Source of the DNA: DATBQN01 sp963755825
GTDB lineage: Bacteria > Acidobacteriota > Thermoanaerobaculia > Multivoradales > UBA5704
Length of the DNA stretch: 64,000 nt
Assembly: GCA_963755825.1 (NCBI GenBank)
Contig: CAVWLA010000001.1
Coordinates: forward strand, 1,240,001 to 1,304,000
Direction: 5' to 3'
The translations under genes and the position numbers were made by a program. This document shows positions 24,972-33,730 of this stretch, one piece after another. How positions within the stretch are numbered: the first letter of the stretch is position 1; each line of letters begins with the position of its first letter. A model generated the notes under the pieces. The model had not been told where the DNA came from, searched no databases, and saw only the letters and a list, made by a program, of their open reading frames with translations.

Positions 24972-25724
24972 ATGTCGCTCGAAGGCCGGATCGTCCTCGT
25001 CACCGGCGGCTCCCGCGGGATCGGCCGCGCCATCGCCCTCCGCCTGGCGCGCGAGCGGCCCGCCCACGTCGTCGTCGGCTACTGCCTCGACCACGACGCC
25101 GCGCGGCAGACCGTGGGCGATCTCGCGGCGGCGGGCGTCGGCGCCTCGAGCGTCGCCGCCGACCTCGGCCACGCCGAGCAGGTGGACGCGCTCTTCGCCG
25201 ACCTCCGCCGCCGCTTCGGCCGCCTCGACGTCTTCGTCAGCAACGCCGCCCGCGCCACCTTCCGCCCGGTCGCCGAACTGTCGGCGAAGGCGTTCCGCCG
25301 CACCATCGACATCAACGCCCAGGCCTTCCTGCTCGGCGCCCAGCGCGCCGCCGAGCTGATGGCGGGCGGCGGCCGCATCGTCGCGGTGAGCAGCCTCGGC
25401 GCCCACGCCTGCGCGCCGGGCTACGCCGCGCTCGGCGCCGCCAAGGCGGCGGTCGAGACGCTCGCCCGCTATCTGGCGGTCGAGCTGGCGCCGCGCGGCA
25501 TCAACGTCAACGTCGTCTGCGGCGGCCTCGTCGACACGCCGAGCGTGCGCCGCCATCCGGACTACGCCGCGCTCGCCGCCGACATCGCGGCGCGCACCCC
25601 GGCCGGCCGGGTGGGGCGGCCGGAGGACCTCGCCGGTATCGTCGCCTTCCTCTGCGGCCCGGAGGCGGAGTGGATCCGCGGCCAGACCCTGGTCGCCGAC
25701 GGCGGCTTCTCCCTCGTCTCGTGA
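24972..25724 (+). CDS. fabL: FabL-type enoyl-ACP reductase
   Basis: A 250-residue short-chain dehydrogenase. It has the cofactor motif TGGSRGIGRA (11-20) and the FabL/FabI-style catalytic spacing Tyr151-X6-Lys158 (YAALGAAK), not the usual Tyr-X3-Lys. The C-terminal half (YLAVELAPRGINVN, ARTPAGR, WIRGQTLVADGG) matches the FabL pattern. It would reduce enoyl-ACP, the last step of each elongation cycle. It opens the rightward biosynthetic operon and is followed after 10 bases by a FabG-like reductase. This supports chain building dedicated to the cluster, though a housekeeping role cannot be excluded. Confidence 0.85.
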   Translation: MSLEGRIVLVTGGSRGIGRAIALRLARERPAHVVVGYCLDHDAARQTVGDLAAAGVGASSVAADLGHAEQVDALFADLRRRFGRLDVFVSNAARATFRPVAELSAKAFRRTIDINAQAFLLGAQRAAELMAGGGRIVAVSSLGAHACAPGYAALGAAKAAVETLARYLAVELAPRGINVNVVCGGLVDTPSVRRHPDYAALAADIAARTPAGRVGRPEDLAGIVAFLCGPEAEWIRGQTLVADGGFSLVS

Positions 25725-25734
25725 GCGGCCGCTG

Positions 25735-26517
25735 GTGAGCAACGGTGCAGAAAGCGCCGACGCGCCGCCCGGCGCCACCCTCTCCGGCCGATCCGCCCTG
25801 GTGACCGGCGCCTCGCGCGGCATCGGCCGCGCCATCGCCCTCGAGCTCGCCCGCCACGGCGCCGCGGTGGTCGTCAACTACCGGCAGCGCGAGGCCGACG
25901 CCCTCGCGGTCGTCGCCGCGATCGCGGCGGCCGGCGGCCGCGCCGTCGCCTGCCGCGCCGACGTCGCGCAACCGGAGGAGGTGGCGCGCCTCGTCGCCAC
26001 GGCGGTGGCCGAGCTCGGCGGGCTCGACGTCCTCGTCTGCAGCGCCGCCGCCGTGCTCTCCAAGCTCGCCGCCCTGCAGACGGCGGAGGACTGGAAGGCG
26101 ATCCTCGACGTCGGCCTCGTCGGGCCGTTCCTCTGCATCCGGGAGGCGCTGCCGCAGATGATCGCGCAACGGCGAGGTAGTATCATCTGCGTCTCTTCGA
26201 TCGTCGCCCGGCGCGGCAGCACCGGCCTCGCGAGCTACGCCGCGGCGAAGGGCGGTCTCGAGGCGATGGTCCGCACCCTGGCGGTCGAGCTGGCCAAGAA
26301 ACGCATCCGCGTCAACGCCGTCGCCCCGGGCATCATCCAGACGGACATGACCGCGGAGCTCCGGCACCTCTCGGCGGAGGAGATCCTGCAGCACATCCCG
26401 ATGGGGCGGTTCGGCGAGCCCGCCGAGGTGGCGCGGGCGGTGCGCTTCCTGGCCTCCGACGACGCCAGCTACATCACCGGCGAGGTGATCGGCGTCCACG
26501 GCGGCCTGGGGAGCTGA
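25735..26517 (+). CDS. FabG-like 3-oxoacyl-ACP reductase
   Basis: A 260-residue classical short-chain dehydrogenase that starts at a GTG 11 bases after the FabL stop. Motifs: TGASRGIGRA near residue 24, catalytic Ser ~155, and Tyr168-X3-Lys172 (YAAAK). The usual NAG strand motif is replaced by CSAA. Likely role: NADPH-dependent reduction of beta-ketoacyl-ACP made by the ketosynthase encoded two genes later. It ends with the tetramer-forming ITGEVIGVHGGLG tail. Other SDR roles (such as a sugar or polyketide ketone) remain possible. Confidence 0.82.
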   Translation: MSNGAESADAPPGATLSGRSALVTGASRGIGRAIALELARHGAAVVVNYRQREADALAVVAAIAAAGGRAVACRADVAQPEEVARLVATAVAELGGLDVLVCSAAAVLSKLAALQTAEDWKAILDVGLVGPFLCIREALPQMIAQRRGSIICVSSIVARRGSTGLASYAAAKGGLEAMVRTLAVELAKKRIRVNAVAPGIIQTDMTAELRHLSAEEILQHIPMGRFGEPAEVARAVRFLASDDASYITGEVIGVHGGLGS

Positions 26518-26590
26518 AGAGCCGCCGCGGACCGACACCCGAACCAACGCCCGAGCCGCCGCCTTTCATCACCTGGAGAGCCGAGCCGCC

Positions 26591-27196
26591 ATGGAGCCGA
26601 ACCCGATCCCACCCGCCGACGAGAGAGACGAGGCCGACGCCGTTCGCGAGCCTGCCGCGCCGCAGCCCGCCATGCCGTCGGCGGACGAGGTGCGCGCCAA
26701 GGTCGTCGCCGCCGTCGCCCGCGCCCTCGACCTCGACGCCGCCGACGTCCCGCTCGACGCCAGCCTCGAGGAGGAGCTGGGGGCCGAGTCGCTCGACTTC
26801 CTCGACCTCGCCTTCATGCTGGAGCGCGACTTCCAGGTCCGCCTGCCGCGCCTGAACCTGCTGCAGCGCGCCGAGGAGCGCCACGGCGAGGGGACGCTGG
26901 TGGTCGACGGCGCGGTGACCGAGCGCGGCCTGGCGCTCCTCCGCGAGAAGATGCCGGAGGTCGATCCGGCGCGCCTGCGGCCGGGGCTCCGCGCCGCCGA
27001 GCTCGGCCGCCTGGTGACCACCGAGACCTTCGTCCGCGTCGTCCTCCTCCTCCTCGCCAACAAGCGGCAGCTCCTCGCCGGCCGCTGCGCCTGCGGCGGC
27101 GCCTGGACGGCGGCGGCGGCGGCGCCCGAGCTGGTCTGCGCCGCCTGCGGCGCGACGCTCCCCCTCCCCGCCGGCGACGACGTGCTCGTCGCCTGA
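26591..27196 (+). CDS. Acyl carrier protein with C-terminal zinc ribbon
   Basis: A 201-residue protein, more than twice the usual ACP length. Residues ~30-100 are an ACP domain whose phosphopantetheine serine is Ser67 in LGAESLDFLDL. A helical middle section follows (120-160, TTETFVRVVLLLLANKRQLL). A four-cysteine zinc ribbon is at the end (C166-x-C168 and C183-x2-C186). It lies 4 bases before the ketosynthase gene and is the obvious carrier for it. The ribbon may dock partners. I do not know this architecture from standard fatty acid or type II polyketide systems. Confidence 0.82.
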   Translation: MEPNPIPPADERDEADAVREPAAPQPAMPSADEVRAKVVAAVARALDLDAADVPLDASLEEELGAESLDFLDLAFMLERDFQVRLPRLNLLQRAEERHGEGTLVVDGAVTERGLALLREKMPEVDPARLRPGLRAAELGRLVTTETFVRVVLLLLANKRQLLAGRCACGGAWTAAAAAPELVCAACGATLPLPAGDDVLVA

Positions 27197-27200
27197 GGCG

Positions 27201-28550
27201 ATGCGCGCCGCGGCGCCACCGCGCCGGCCCCCTCGCCGGGTGGCGGTCACCGGCCTCGGCCTGGCGACCGCCCTCGGCTTCGAGGTCGAGGAGGTCTGGC
27301 AGGCGATCCTCGCCGGCCGCTCGGGGGTCGGCTTCATCGAGCAGTTCGACAGCCGCACGCTGCCGGTGCGCATCGGCGGCGAGATCGCCGCGATACCTCC
27401 GTCACCGGAGGCCCGCGAGCAGCCCAACCGCACCCTCCGCTTCGCCGTCTGGGCGGCGCGCCGCGCCTGGCAAGACGCCGGCTTAGGCGTCCAATTGGAA
27501 CAGCTCGCCGGCCTCGGCGTCCGGTCCGAACCGCTCGCCGGGCTCGGCGGCATCCCCGCCTACCCCGCCGACCGCTACCGTGGCGCCGTCGTCGTCGGCG
27601 CCGGCCTCTTCCCAGTGATGGAGGACCGCCTCTCCGACGACATGTTCGACGGCGACGACCTGTCGACGCCGCGCCACCTCGCCATCAGCCGCGAGCATCC
27701 CGAGATCCTCACCCAGCAGGCGCTCGGCTCGGTGTCCGGCGAGCTGGCGCGCCAGCTCGACCTGCGCGGCGCCGCGATCACCCTGCAGTCGGCCTGCACC
27801 TCGGCGACGCAGGCGATCGGCGAGGCCTTCGAGCGCGTGCGCAGCGGCCGCGCCGAGGTCGCCCTCACCGGCGGCGCCGACAGCATGATGTCGATGTTCT
27901 GCGTCGCCGGCTTCGCGCAGCTCGGCGCCCTCTCGCGCCACCCCGATCCGGCGACCGCCTCGCGGCCGTTCGACGCCCGCCGCGACGGCTTCGTGCTCGG
28001 CGAAGGGGCCGCCATGCTGGTCCTCGAAGACCTCGACGGCGCTCTGGCGCGCGGCGCCCATGTCCACGCCGAGCTGGTCGGCTACGGCTCGTCGTCCGAC
28101 GCCTACCGCTTCACCGACATCGAGCCCGCGGCGCGCGGCGCCGCCGCCTGCCTCGCCGCCGCGGTCGCCTCGGCGGGCCTCGCGCCGCAGGAGATCGGCT
28201 ACGTCAACGCCCACGGCACCGCGACGCCGCAGAACGACCGCATGGAGACGCTGGCGCTGAAGCGCGCCTTCGGCGACCACGCGCGGCGCCTGGCGGTGAG
28301 CTCGACCAAGTCGCAGCTCGGCCACCTCATCTGCGCCGCCGGCGGCATCGAGATGCTGCTGACCGTCCTGGCGCTCGAGCGCGGCATCCTGCCGCCGACG
28401 ATCAATCTCGAGCACCCCGACCCGGAGTGCGACCTCGACTACGTCCCCAACCAGCCGCGGCGGTCGGCGGTGCGCTGCGCCCTCTCGAGCTCGTTCGGCT
28501 TCGGCGGCCAGAACGCCGCCGTGGTGGCGCGGCGCTGGGAGGGGCGCTGA
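27201..28550 (+). CDS. Beta-ketoacyl-ACP synthase (KAS II/FabF-like), catalytically intact
   Basis: A 449-residue condensing enzyme with the full triad: Cys199 in LQSACTSATQA, His338 in NAHGTATPQND and His375 in SQLGHLICAAGG, plus Lys370. The N-terminus has the usual VAVTGLGLATALG. An insertion around 95-118 repeats QLAGLGV/PLAGLGG. It elongates acyl-ACP with malonyl-ACP. Its stop overlaps the start of a second, inactive ketosynthase homologue, as in KS/chain-length-factor pairs of type II polyketide and aryl polyene systems. This is therefore likely the active half of a heterodimer. Confidence 0.88.
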   Translation: MRAAAPPRRPPRRVAVTGLGLATALGFEVEEVWQAILAGRSGVGFIEQFDSRTLPVRIGGEIAAIPPSPEAREQPNRTLRFAVWAARRAWQDAGLGVQLEQLAGLGVRSEPLAGLGGIPAYPADRYRGAVVVGAGLFPVMEDRLSDDMFDGDDLSTPRHLAISREHPEILTQQALGSVSGELARQLDLRGAAITLQSACTSATQAIGEAFERVRSGRAEVALTGGADSMMSMFCVAGFAQLGALSRHPDPATASRPFDARRDGFVLGEGAAMLVLEDLDGALARGAHVHAELVGYGSSSDAYRFTDIEPAARGAAACLAAAVASAGLAPQEIGYVNAHGTATPQNDRMETLALKRAFGDHARRLAVSSTKSQLGHLICAAGGIEMLLTVLALERGILPPTINLEHPDPECDLDYVPNQPRRSAVRCALSSSFGFGGQNAAVVARRWEGR

Positions 28551-29872
28551 GCGCGGCGCCGGGCGGCGCGATCCGCGTCGTCGCCACCGGCCTCGGCGTC
28601 GTCTCCTGCCTGGGGCTCGACGCCGCCGAGCACTTCCGCCGCCTCGACGCCGGCGAGGCGGGGGTGACGCCGCTCGCCGGGCCGCGGCGGCGCGGCATCC
28701 CGCTCCACTTCCAGGCGGCGATCGCCGGCTTCGACGCCCGCCGCGCCATCGCCAACCGCATGCTGCGGAAGCTGCTGCAGCCGAGCGGCGCCTACGCCGT
28801 CGCCGCCGCCGGCGAGGCGCTCGCCGACGCCGGGCTGCCGGCGCGGCCGCCGCGCGCCGAGGGCGGCGAGGGTAGCGCTGCGGGGCCGCTCGCCGCGGCG
28901 GCGCTCTACTTCGGCTCGGTCAGCTACGACCTGCCGTCGCGGCTCTACGTGCCGGCGCTCCGCGCCTCGCTCGACGCCGCCGGCCGCTTCGACTTCGCCC
29001 GCTTCGGCACGCAGGGGATCGGCCTCGTCGATCCGCTCCTCATCGTCAAGGGGCTGCCCAACGCGGCCCTCTGCGGCATCGCCATCGAGCACGGCATCGA
29101 GGGGCCGAACGCCAACTTCGCCAACGGCGCCGTCGCCGGCCTCGAGGCGATCGCCGCCGCCGCCGCCGCCATCCGCCGCGGCGACGCCGAGATCGCTCTC
29201 GCCGGCGGCGCCGACTCGCTGCTGCAGCCCGAGCACTGGATCGAGCACCACCTGCGCGGCCGGCTGTGGCCCGGCGAGGTGCCGCGCGCCGCCTGCTGCC
29301 GGCCGTTCGCGCCCGACGCCCAGGGCTACCTGCCGGGCGAGGGCGCCGCCGTCGTCGTGCTCGAATCGGCGGCGCACGCGCGAGCCCGCGGCGCCCGCGT
29401 CTACGCCGAGATCGGCGCCGACGGCGACACCGCGGCGGCGGACGCCCCGGAGGACGGCGAGGACGCCCTCGCCGCCGCCGCCCTGCAGGCGATCGAGGGC
29501 GATCGGCCCGGCGCCGTCTTCGGCCAGGGGGTGGGGACGCTCGACGACGACCGCCGCGAGGCCGCCGTCCATCGCCGGCTGTTCGCCGCTGCCGAGGGCG
29601 AGACCGCGGTGCCCTTCACCTCGGCGACCGGCGCCCTCGGCTGGACGGGCGCCGCGAGCGGCGCCTTCGCCGTCGTCCACGCCCTCCGCGCCCTCGCCAC
29701 CGGCCGGCTGCCGCCGACCGCCGGTTGCGGCGCGGTCGGCGCGGGAATGACGCTCCCGGTGATGCGTACGATGACGGAGGCGAGGATCGATTCCGCCCTC
29801 GCCTGGGCGAGCGACGAGGGGCGCAAGCACGCCGCCCTGATGCTCTGGCGTGCGCGGGAGGACGGCGTCTGA
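28547..29872 (+). CDS. Ketosynthase-like protein without catalytic residues (chain length factor-like)
   Basis: A thiolase-fold ketosynthase homologue (IRVVATGLGVVSCLGLDAAE at the N-terminus; ALAGGADSLL; GYLPGEGAAVVVLE), about 441 residues. The nucleophile region reads GPNANFANGAVAG, so the Cys is Ala. The first His block is GQGVGTLDDD and the second is SATGALGWTGAASG, so both histidines and the Lys are lost. This matches the role of KS-beta/chain length factor. No ATG, GTG or TTG lies near the homology start. A CTG at 28547 overlaps the upstream stop (CTGA) and follows GGGAGGGG, so I propose it as the start. Confidence 0.82.
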   Translation: MSAAPGGAIRVVATGLGVVSCLGLDAAEHFRRLDAGEAGVTPLAGPRRRGIPLHFQAAIAGFDARRAIANRMLRKLLQPSGAYAVAAAGEALADAGLPARPPRAEGGEGSAAGPLAAAALYFGSVSYDLPSRLYVPALRASLDAAGRFDFARFGTQGIGLVDPLLIVKGLPNAALCGIAIEHGIEGPNANFANGAVAGLEAIAAAAAAIRRGDAEIALAGGADSLLQPEHWIEHHLRGRLWPGEVPRAACCRPFAPDAQGYLPGEGAAVVVLESAAHARARGARVYAEIGADGDTAAADAPEDGEDALAAAALQAIEGDRPGAVFGQGVGTLDDDRREAAVHRRLFAAAEGETAVPFTSATGALGWTGAASGAFAVVHALRALATGRLPPTAGCGAVGAGMTLPVMRTMTEARIDSALAWASDEGRKHAALMLWRAREDGV

Positions 29873-30975
29873 GCGATCTCCCAGCGCCTTGCTTGCTGGA
29901 GGTGCAGGCCGCTGGCGCCGGCGGCATCGAGATCGCCTCGCTCGAGGTCCTCGGCAGCGCCCCGGCCGCTGGCGGCGATGACCGCGGCGGCTCCGGCGGC
30001 TCCGGAATCTCCGGCAGATGGCGCCTCGTCGGGCAGGACGGCGGGCAGACGATCGATCTCGGCGACGAGGTGCTCTTCACCTTCGCCGACACGCTGATCG
30101 TGCCGCGGCCGGCGGAGGCGACGGCGGGCCGGGCGCCAGGGACCGTCCTCCTCGCCAACTGCGCGGCGCGGGCGCCGGGCGCGGCTGGCGGCCTGCCGCG
30201 AGCGCTCGCCGAGCTGCGCTACCTGGCGGACGCGCGCGGCTGGCCGCGGCAGATCCTGGCGCCGACGGCGGAGGAGCGGCAGCGGCGGATGCGGCTCTGG
30301 CCGGCGCACGGTCTCGCCCTCGGCTCGCGGGTCTACCTCTTCTATCTCGGCATCGAGTTCACCAACCCCGATTCCGACTGGGGCTTCCGCAACCTCGGCG
30401 CCGGGCTCGCCGTGATCGACCTGGCGACCGGCCACGCGGCGCGCGTCCGCCGGCGCGGCACCTGGTGCCTGTGGCGGACGCACGGCGACGACTTCCACTT
30501 CGGCGTCCAGGTGCTCCGCGAGGGCGATGTCGCCTACGTCTACTCGAGCCTCCGCCGCGGCTACTACAGCGAGGCGGGGGTGGCGCGGGTGGCGGTCGAC
30601 AAGCTCGGCGACCCGGACGCCTACAGCTTCCTCGCCGCGGACGGCGGCTGGTCGCCCCGCCACCAGGACGCGGCGAGCCTGGGACCGGCGAGCAACGACT
30701 ACTCGGTCTCCTGGAACGCGCATCTCGGGCGCTACCTGATGACCTACGTCGACCCCTACGCCAAGGTCCTCAACCTGCGCACCGCCCCCCGCCCCTGGGG
30801 ACCGTGGAGCCCGCCGCAGCCGGTCGCCACCCTCCCCCACCAGCCCGGCAGCGAGCTCATCTTCCTCGCCTGGGAGCACCCCCGCTTCGCCGCCGACGGC
30901 GGCCGCACCGTCTACATCACCTACTGCCAGCCGCACTTCGTGCAGAACACCGTCCTCGCGCTCACCTTCGCGTAG
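29869..30975 (+). CDS. DUF4185-like five-bladed beta-propeller protein
   Basis: About 368 residues. It resembles the DUF4185/GH43-like propeller: a glycine-rich entry, LFTFADTLIVP, GSRVYLFYLGIEF, WNAHLGRYLMTYVDPYAKVL, then RTAPRPWGPWSPPQPV. The family includes putative polysaccharide-acting proteins. No signal peptide is visible, which is unusual. No standard start codon lies near the upstream stop. A CTG at 29869 overlaps it (CTGA) and is preceded by GGGAGGA at ideal spacing; TTG at 29893 and GTG at 29902 are alternatives. The job in the pathway is unknown; it may act on the glycosylated product. Confidence 0.65.
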   Translation: MSDLPAPCLLEVQAAGAGGIEIASLEVLGSAPAAGGDDRGGSGGSGISGRWRLVGQDGGQTIDLGDEVLFTFADTLIVPRPAEATAGRAPGTVLLANCAARAPGAAGGLPRALAELRYLADARGWPRQILAPTAEERQRRMRLWPAHGLALGSRVYLFYLGIEFTNPDSDWGFRNLGAGLAVIDLATGHAARVRRRGTWCLWRTHGDDFHFGVQVLREGDVAYVYSSLRRGYYSEAGVARVAVDKLGDPDAYSFLAADGGWSPRHQDAASLGPASNDYSVSWNAHLGRYLMTYVDPYAKVLNLRTAPRPWGPWSPPQPVATLPHQPGSELIFLAWEHPRFAADGGRTVYITYCQPHFVQNTVLALTFA

Positions 30976-30990
30976 GGTGGAGCGCGCCGC

Positions 30991-31842
30991 ATGGCTCGCT
31001 CCGCTCAGATGACACCGCTCCTCCAGCGCGACCTCGCCTACGGGCCACTCGCCGAGCAGCGGCTCGACCTCTACCTGCCGGCCGCTCTCCCGCGTTCCGC
31101 CGCCGGCGGCGGCTTCCCGCTCGTCGTCTCGATCCACGGCGGCGGGTGGCAGGGGGGGGACCGGGCGGACCCGCGGATGGTCGCCCGCGTCGCGCTGCCG
31201 CTGGCGCGGCGCGGCTATGCGGTCGCCGCGGTCGGCTACCGGCGCGCCCCACGCCACCGCTTTCCCGCCCAGATCGAGGACGTGGAGCTCGCCGCCGAAT
31301 GGCTCCGCGCCGAGGCCGCGGCGCTGGAGATCGACGGCGCGCGCTGGGCCGCCGTCGGCGGCTCGGCGGGCGGCCATCTGGCGGCGCTCCTCGGCACCGG
31401 AGCGGGCGCCGGCGCCGGCGCGAGCCCGGGAGCCCTGCCGCGCGCGGTCGTCTGCCTGCTCGCGCCCACCGATCTCACGCCCGCCGGCTGGCTCGCGGAG
31501 GTCGCCGATCCGGCGCTCCGCGTCGACCTGGCGAAGATCGTCGGCGAGCTCGTCGGCAGCTCCTGGGAGGGCGATCCGGCGGCCTGGCGCGAGGCCTCGC
31601 CTATCGCCCGTGTGACTCCGGCGAGCTCCCCTTTCTTCCTCCTCCACGGGCGCGACGATCGGGTGGTGCCACCGGCGCAGGCGCTCCGCTTCGCCGCCGC
31701 GCTCGCCGAGGCCGGCGTCGCCGTCGAGACCGAGATCGTCGACGGCCTCGGCCACGACGTCGACGCCGATGCGGCGGTGTCGGGCCGCGTCGACGCCGCC
31801 CTCGAGCGCGCCTGGCGCTTCCTCGACCGCCATCTCGGGTGA
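30991..31842 (+). CDS. Alpha/beta-hydrolase esterase (BD-FAE/Aes-like)
   Basis: A 283-residue alpha/beta hydrolase. It has the oxyanion motif HGGGWQGGD, the nucleophile elbow GGSAGGHLAAL, the acid in LHGRDDRVVP and the base in DGLGHD, so the triad is complete. The fold resembles carboxylesterases of the BD-FAE/hormone-sensitive-lipase group. It follows the propeller gene by 15 bases. It may release, trim or deacylate the cluster product. No export signal. Confidence 0.82.
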   Translation: MARSAQMTPLLQRDLAYGPLAEQRLDLYLPAALPRSAAGGGFPLVVSIHGGGWQGGDRADPRMVARVALPLARRGYAVAAVGYRRAPRHRFPAQIEDVELAAEWLRAEAAALEIDGARWAAVGGSAGGHLAALLGTGAGAGAGASPGALPRAVVCLLAPTDLTPAGWLAEVADPALRVDLAKIVGELVGSSWEGDPAAWREASPIARVTPASSPFFLLHGRDDRVVPPAQALRFAAALAEAGVAVETEIVDGLGHDVDADAAVSGRVDAALERAWRFLDRHLG

Positions 31843-31944
31843 GCTCCTGCCCGCTCTCTCGGCGGAACGGCGATTGAGCTCGCACGCAGCCGCCGGACAC
31901 CCTGCTAGAATCCGCGCCTCGATCGCCGACGACTCCGCCGCGAC

Positions 31945-32673
31945 ATGACGAGCTCCCACGACTACCGCCTGGCCGACGGCACGGGCACCGATGCGTTCAC
32001 CCGCCCGGCCTGGTTCACCGACGTCGACGACGTGCGGCAGCTCTCCGACCGCCTCAAGCGGCTGATCGAGGAGCGCCGCTGGCCGGAGGTCGAGTCGCTG
32101 GTGGGGCTCGACGCCATCTGGGCCTTCGACCGGCCCATGCCGCTCGGCGAGGCGGTCGCCGCCGCCGCCGCCGTGCTCGAGCATGCCGTCGACATCCATC
32201 TCTGGTTCGAGAAGATCCTCAAGGCGCAGGCCGCCGACGGCGCCGGCCACCTCACCCTCAACTGCTGCCTGATGTGGGGCGAGGAGGGGAACCTCAAGGA
32301 CCACGAGTTCGACTTCGACTTCCACCTCGGCTTCGGGCAGGACAGCGCCGGCGCCTGGGGGTTCCGCTACCTCGGCGTCACCCCGGGGACGCCGGAGTAC
32401 GTGCCCTTCCCCACCGAGGGCAAGCCGGCGCACGGCGAAGCGCCCGCGGCGTCCACGGCGACGGGCACGGCGGCCGCCGCGCCGGCGGCGTGGACCCTCG
32501 CCGCGCCCGCCGCCTGGGCTCTCGCCGGGGGAGGCCTCGCCCTGCCGCCGGGCCACGTCGTCGCCTACCTGCCGGTCGTGGTGCCCGCCGCGGCGCTCGC
32601 CGGCGGCCCGGCGTCGGTGCCGGCTCCGGCGGCTCCAGAAGCCGAGGAAGCTCCCCTGCCGGCGCCGCGATGA
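31945..32673 (+). CDS. NTF2-like hypothetical protein with Ala/Pro-rich tail
   Basis: A 242-residue protein. Residues ~25-140 suggest a SnoaL/NTF2-like cup (LSDRLKRLIEERRWPEVESL, then CCLMWGEEGNLKDHEFDF and WGFRYLGVTPG). The last ~90 residues are low-complexity Ala/Pro. A similar-class protein is encoded at 43937-44770 in the opposing operon. Such cups serve as cyclases or ligand binders in polyketide pathways, but no catalytic residue can be assigned. The stop overlaps the next glycosyltransferase start (ATGA). Confidence 0.6.
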   Translation: MTSSHDYRLADGTGTDAFTRPAWFTDVDDVRQLSDRLKRLIEERRWPEVESLVGLDAIWAFDRPMPLGEAVAAAAAVLEHAVDIHLWFEKILKAQAADGAGHLTLNCCLMWGEEGNLKDHEFDFDFHLGFGQDSAGAWGFRYLGVTPGTPEYVPFPTEGKPAHGEAPAASTATGTAAAAPAAWTLAAPAAWALAGGGLALPPGHVVAYLPVVVPAAALAGGPASVPAPAAPEAEEAPLPAPR

Positions 32674-33710
32674 GCCGGCGGCGGCTCGTCTTCATCACCT
32701 ACTTCCGGCTGGTGCCGACCGGGCAGATCGGCATCTTCAAGCGCTGCATGCGCCTGATCACCGGCCTCCTCGACGAGTTCGAGATCCACCTCGTCAACTT
32801 CGGCCCGCTGCCGGCGGCCGACGCCCTCTTCGCCGAGGTGGCGCCGCGGATCACCATCCACGAGACCGGCGAGGAGCACCTCGGCGACGAGCTGCGGGCG
32901 ATCTATGCCCGGCTCGCTCCCGCCGCCGTCATCCTCGGCGAGACGCCCCTGCGCGGCAGCATGCGGATGGCGCACCGGGTGGCCTCGGCGATGGGGCTCT
33001 GGCAGGTGGGGATCGACAACTTCTACGGCCCCATCTCCCCCGCCTCGCTCGGCCGCGAGTGGCCGCGGGTCGACCGCTGGCTGCTCCTCGGCCTCACCGA
33101 GGACGGCGCGCCGACCGAGCGGCGCGGCATCTTCGAGGTGACGCCGCCGCTGATGCGCTTCCCGCCCGGCCTGGCCACCGCGGCGCGCGACCGCGTCGTC
33201 ATCATCGGCTACGACAAGCAGACCCTGCTCACCGCCGGGCGCCTGCTCGGCGTCCTGCCGCCGGGGCTGCCGGTCGACATCTTCATCGCCCCGCAGTGGG
33301 AGGAGTATCTCCGCCGCACCGCCGGCGCGCGCCTCGACGAGCGCCCGGTCGAGCTCTTCGTCCTGCCGCCCGACGGCGTCCTCCACCGCTCGCTCGCCAG
33401 CGCCCGCTTCGTCCTCGGCAAGGCCGGCTTCCAGCAGGTCGTCGAGGCGATCCTCCTCGGCGCCCCGGTGGTCTGCCAGGTCGCCGGCGGCGGCCTCGAG
33501 GCGATGATCGTCGCCAACTACCTGCGGCGGTACGTGCGCTTCGTGCGCTCCGAGGACGACCTCGGCAGCGTCCTCCTCGACCTCGCCTTCTGGCTCGCCT
33601 CGCCGCCGATCACCCGCTGGTCGCGGATCGCCGCCGAGGTGCCCGACACCATCGCCCTCGGCGCCAACCGGCTGGCGGCCCTCGTCGCCGAGTCCGGGCG
33701 GGCGGCCTGA
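32670..33710 (+). CDS. GT-B type glycosyltransferase-like protein
   Basis: A 346-residue protein in a two-Rossmann GT-B layout: RLVFITYFRLVPTGQIGIFK at the N-terminus and a C-terminal nucleotide-sugar half with LGKAGFQQVVEAILLGAPVV and VCQVAGGGLEAMIVANYL. It is a paralogue of the protein at 36512-37693 (shared GPLPA block, the I-x-GE-x-P segment and a W-x4-D-x2-Y segment). The donor sugar is unknown. It is coupled to the NTF2-like gene by ATGA and is followed after 20 bases by an NDP-sugar epimerase, which probably supplies the sugar. Confidence 0.7.
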   Translation: MSRRRLVFITYFRLVPTGQIGIFKRCMRLITGLLDEFEIHLVNFGPLPAADALFAEVAPRITIHETGEEHLGDELRAIYARLAPAAVILGETPLRGSMRMAHRVASAMGLWQVGIDNFYGPISPASLGREWPRVDRWLLLGLTEDGAPTERRGIFEVTPPLMRFPPGLATAARDRVVIIGYDKQTLLTAGRLLGVLPPGLPVDIFIAPQWEEYLRRTAGARLDERPVELFVLPPDGVLHRSLASARFVLGKAGFQQVVEAILLGAPVVCQVAGGGLEAMIVANYLRRYVRFVRSEDDLGSVLLDLAFWLASPPITRWSRIAAEVPDTIALGANRLAALVAESGRAA

Positions 33711-33730
33711 GCGAAGCGGGCGGAAGCCGC

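Noticed and set aside
29401..32556. 1051-residue minus-strand open frame
   Set aside because: Antisense to the KS-like, propeller, esterase and NTF2-like genes; composition is Arg/Gly/Ala/Glu-rich and no domain is visible.
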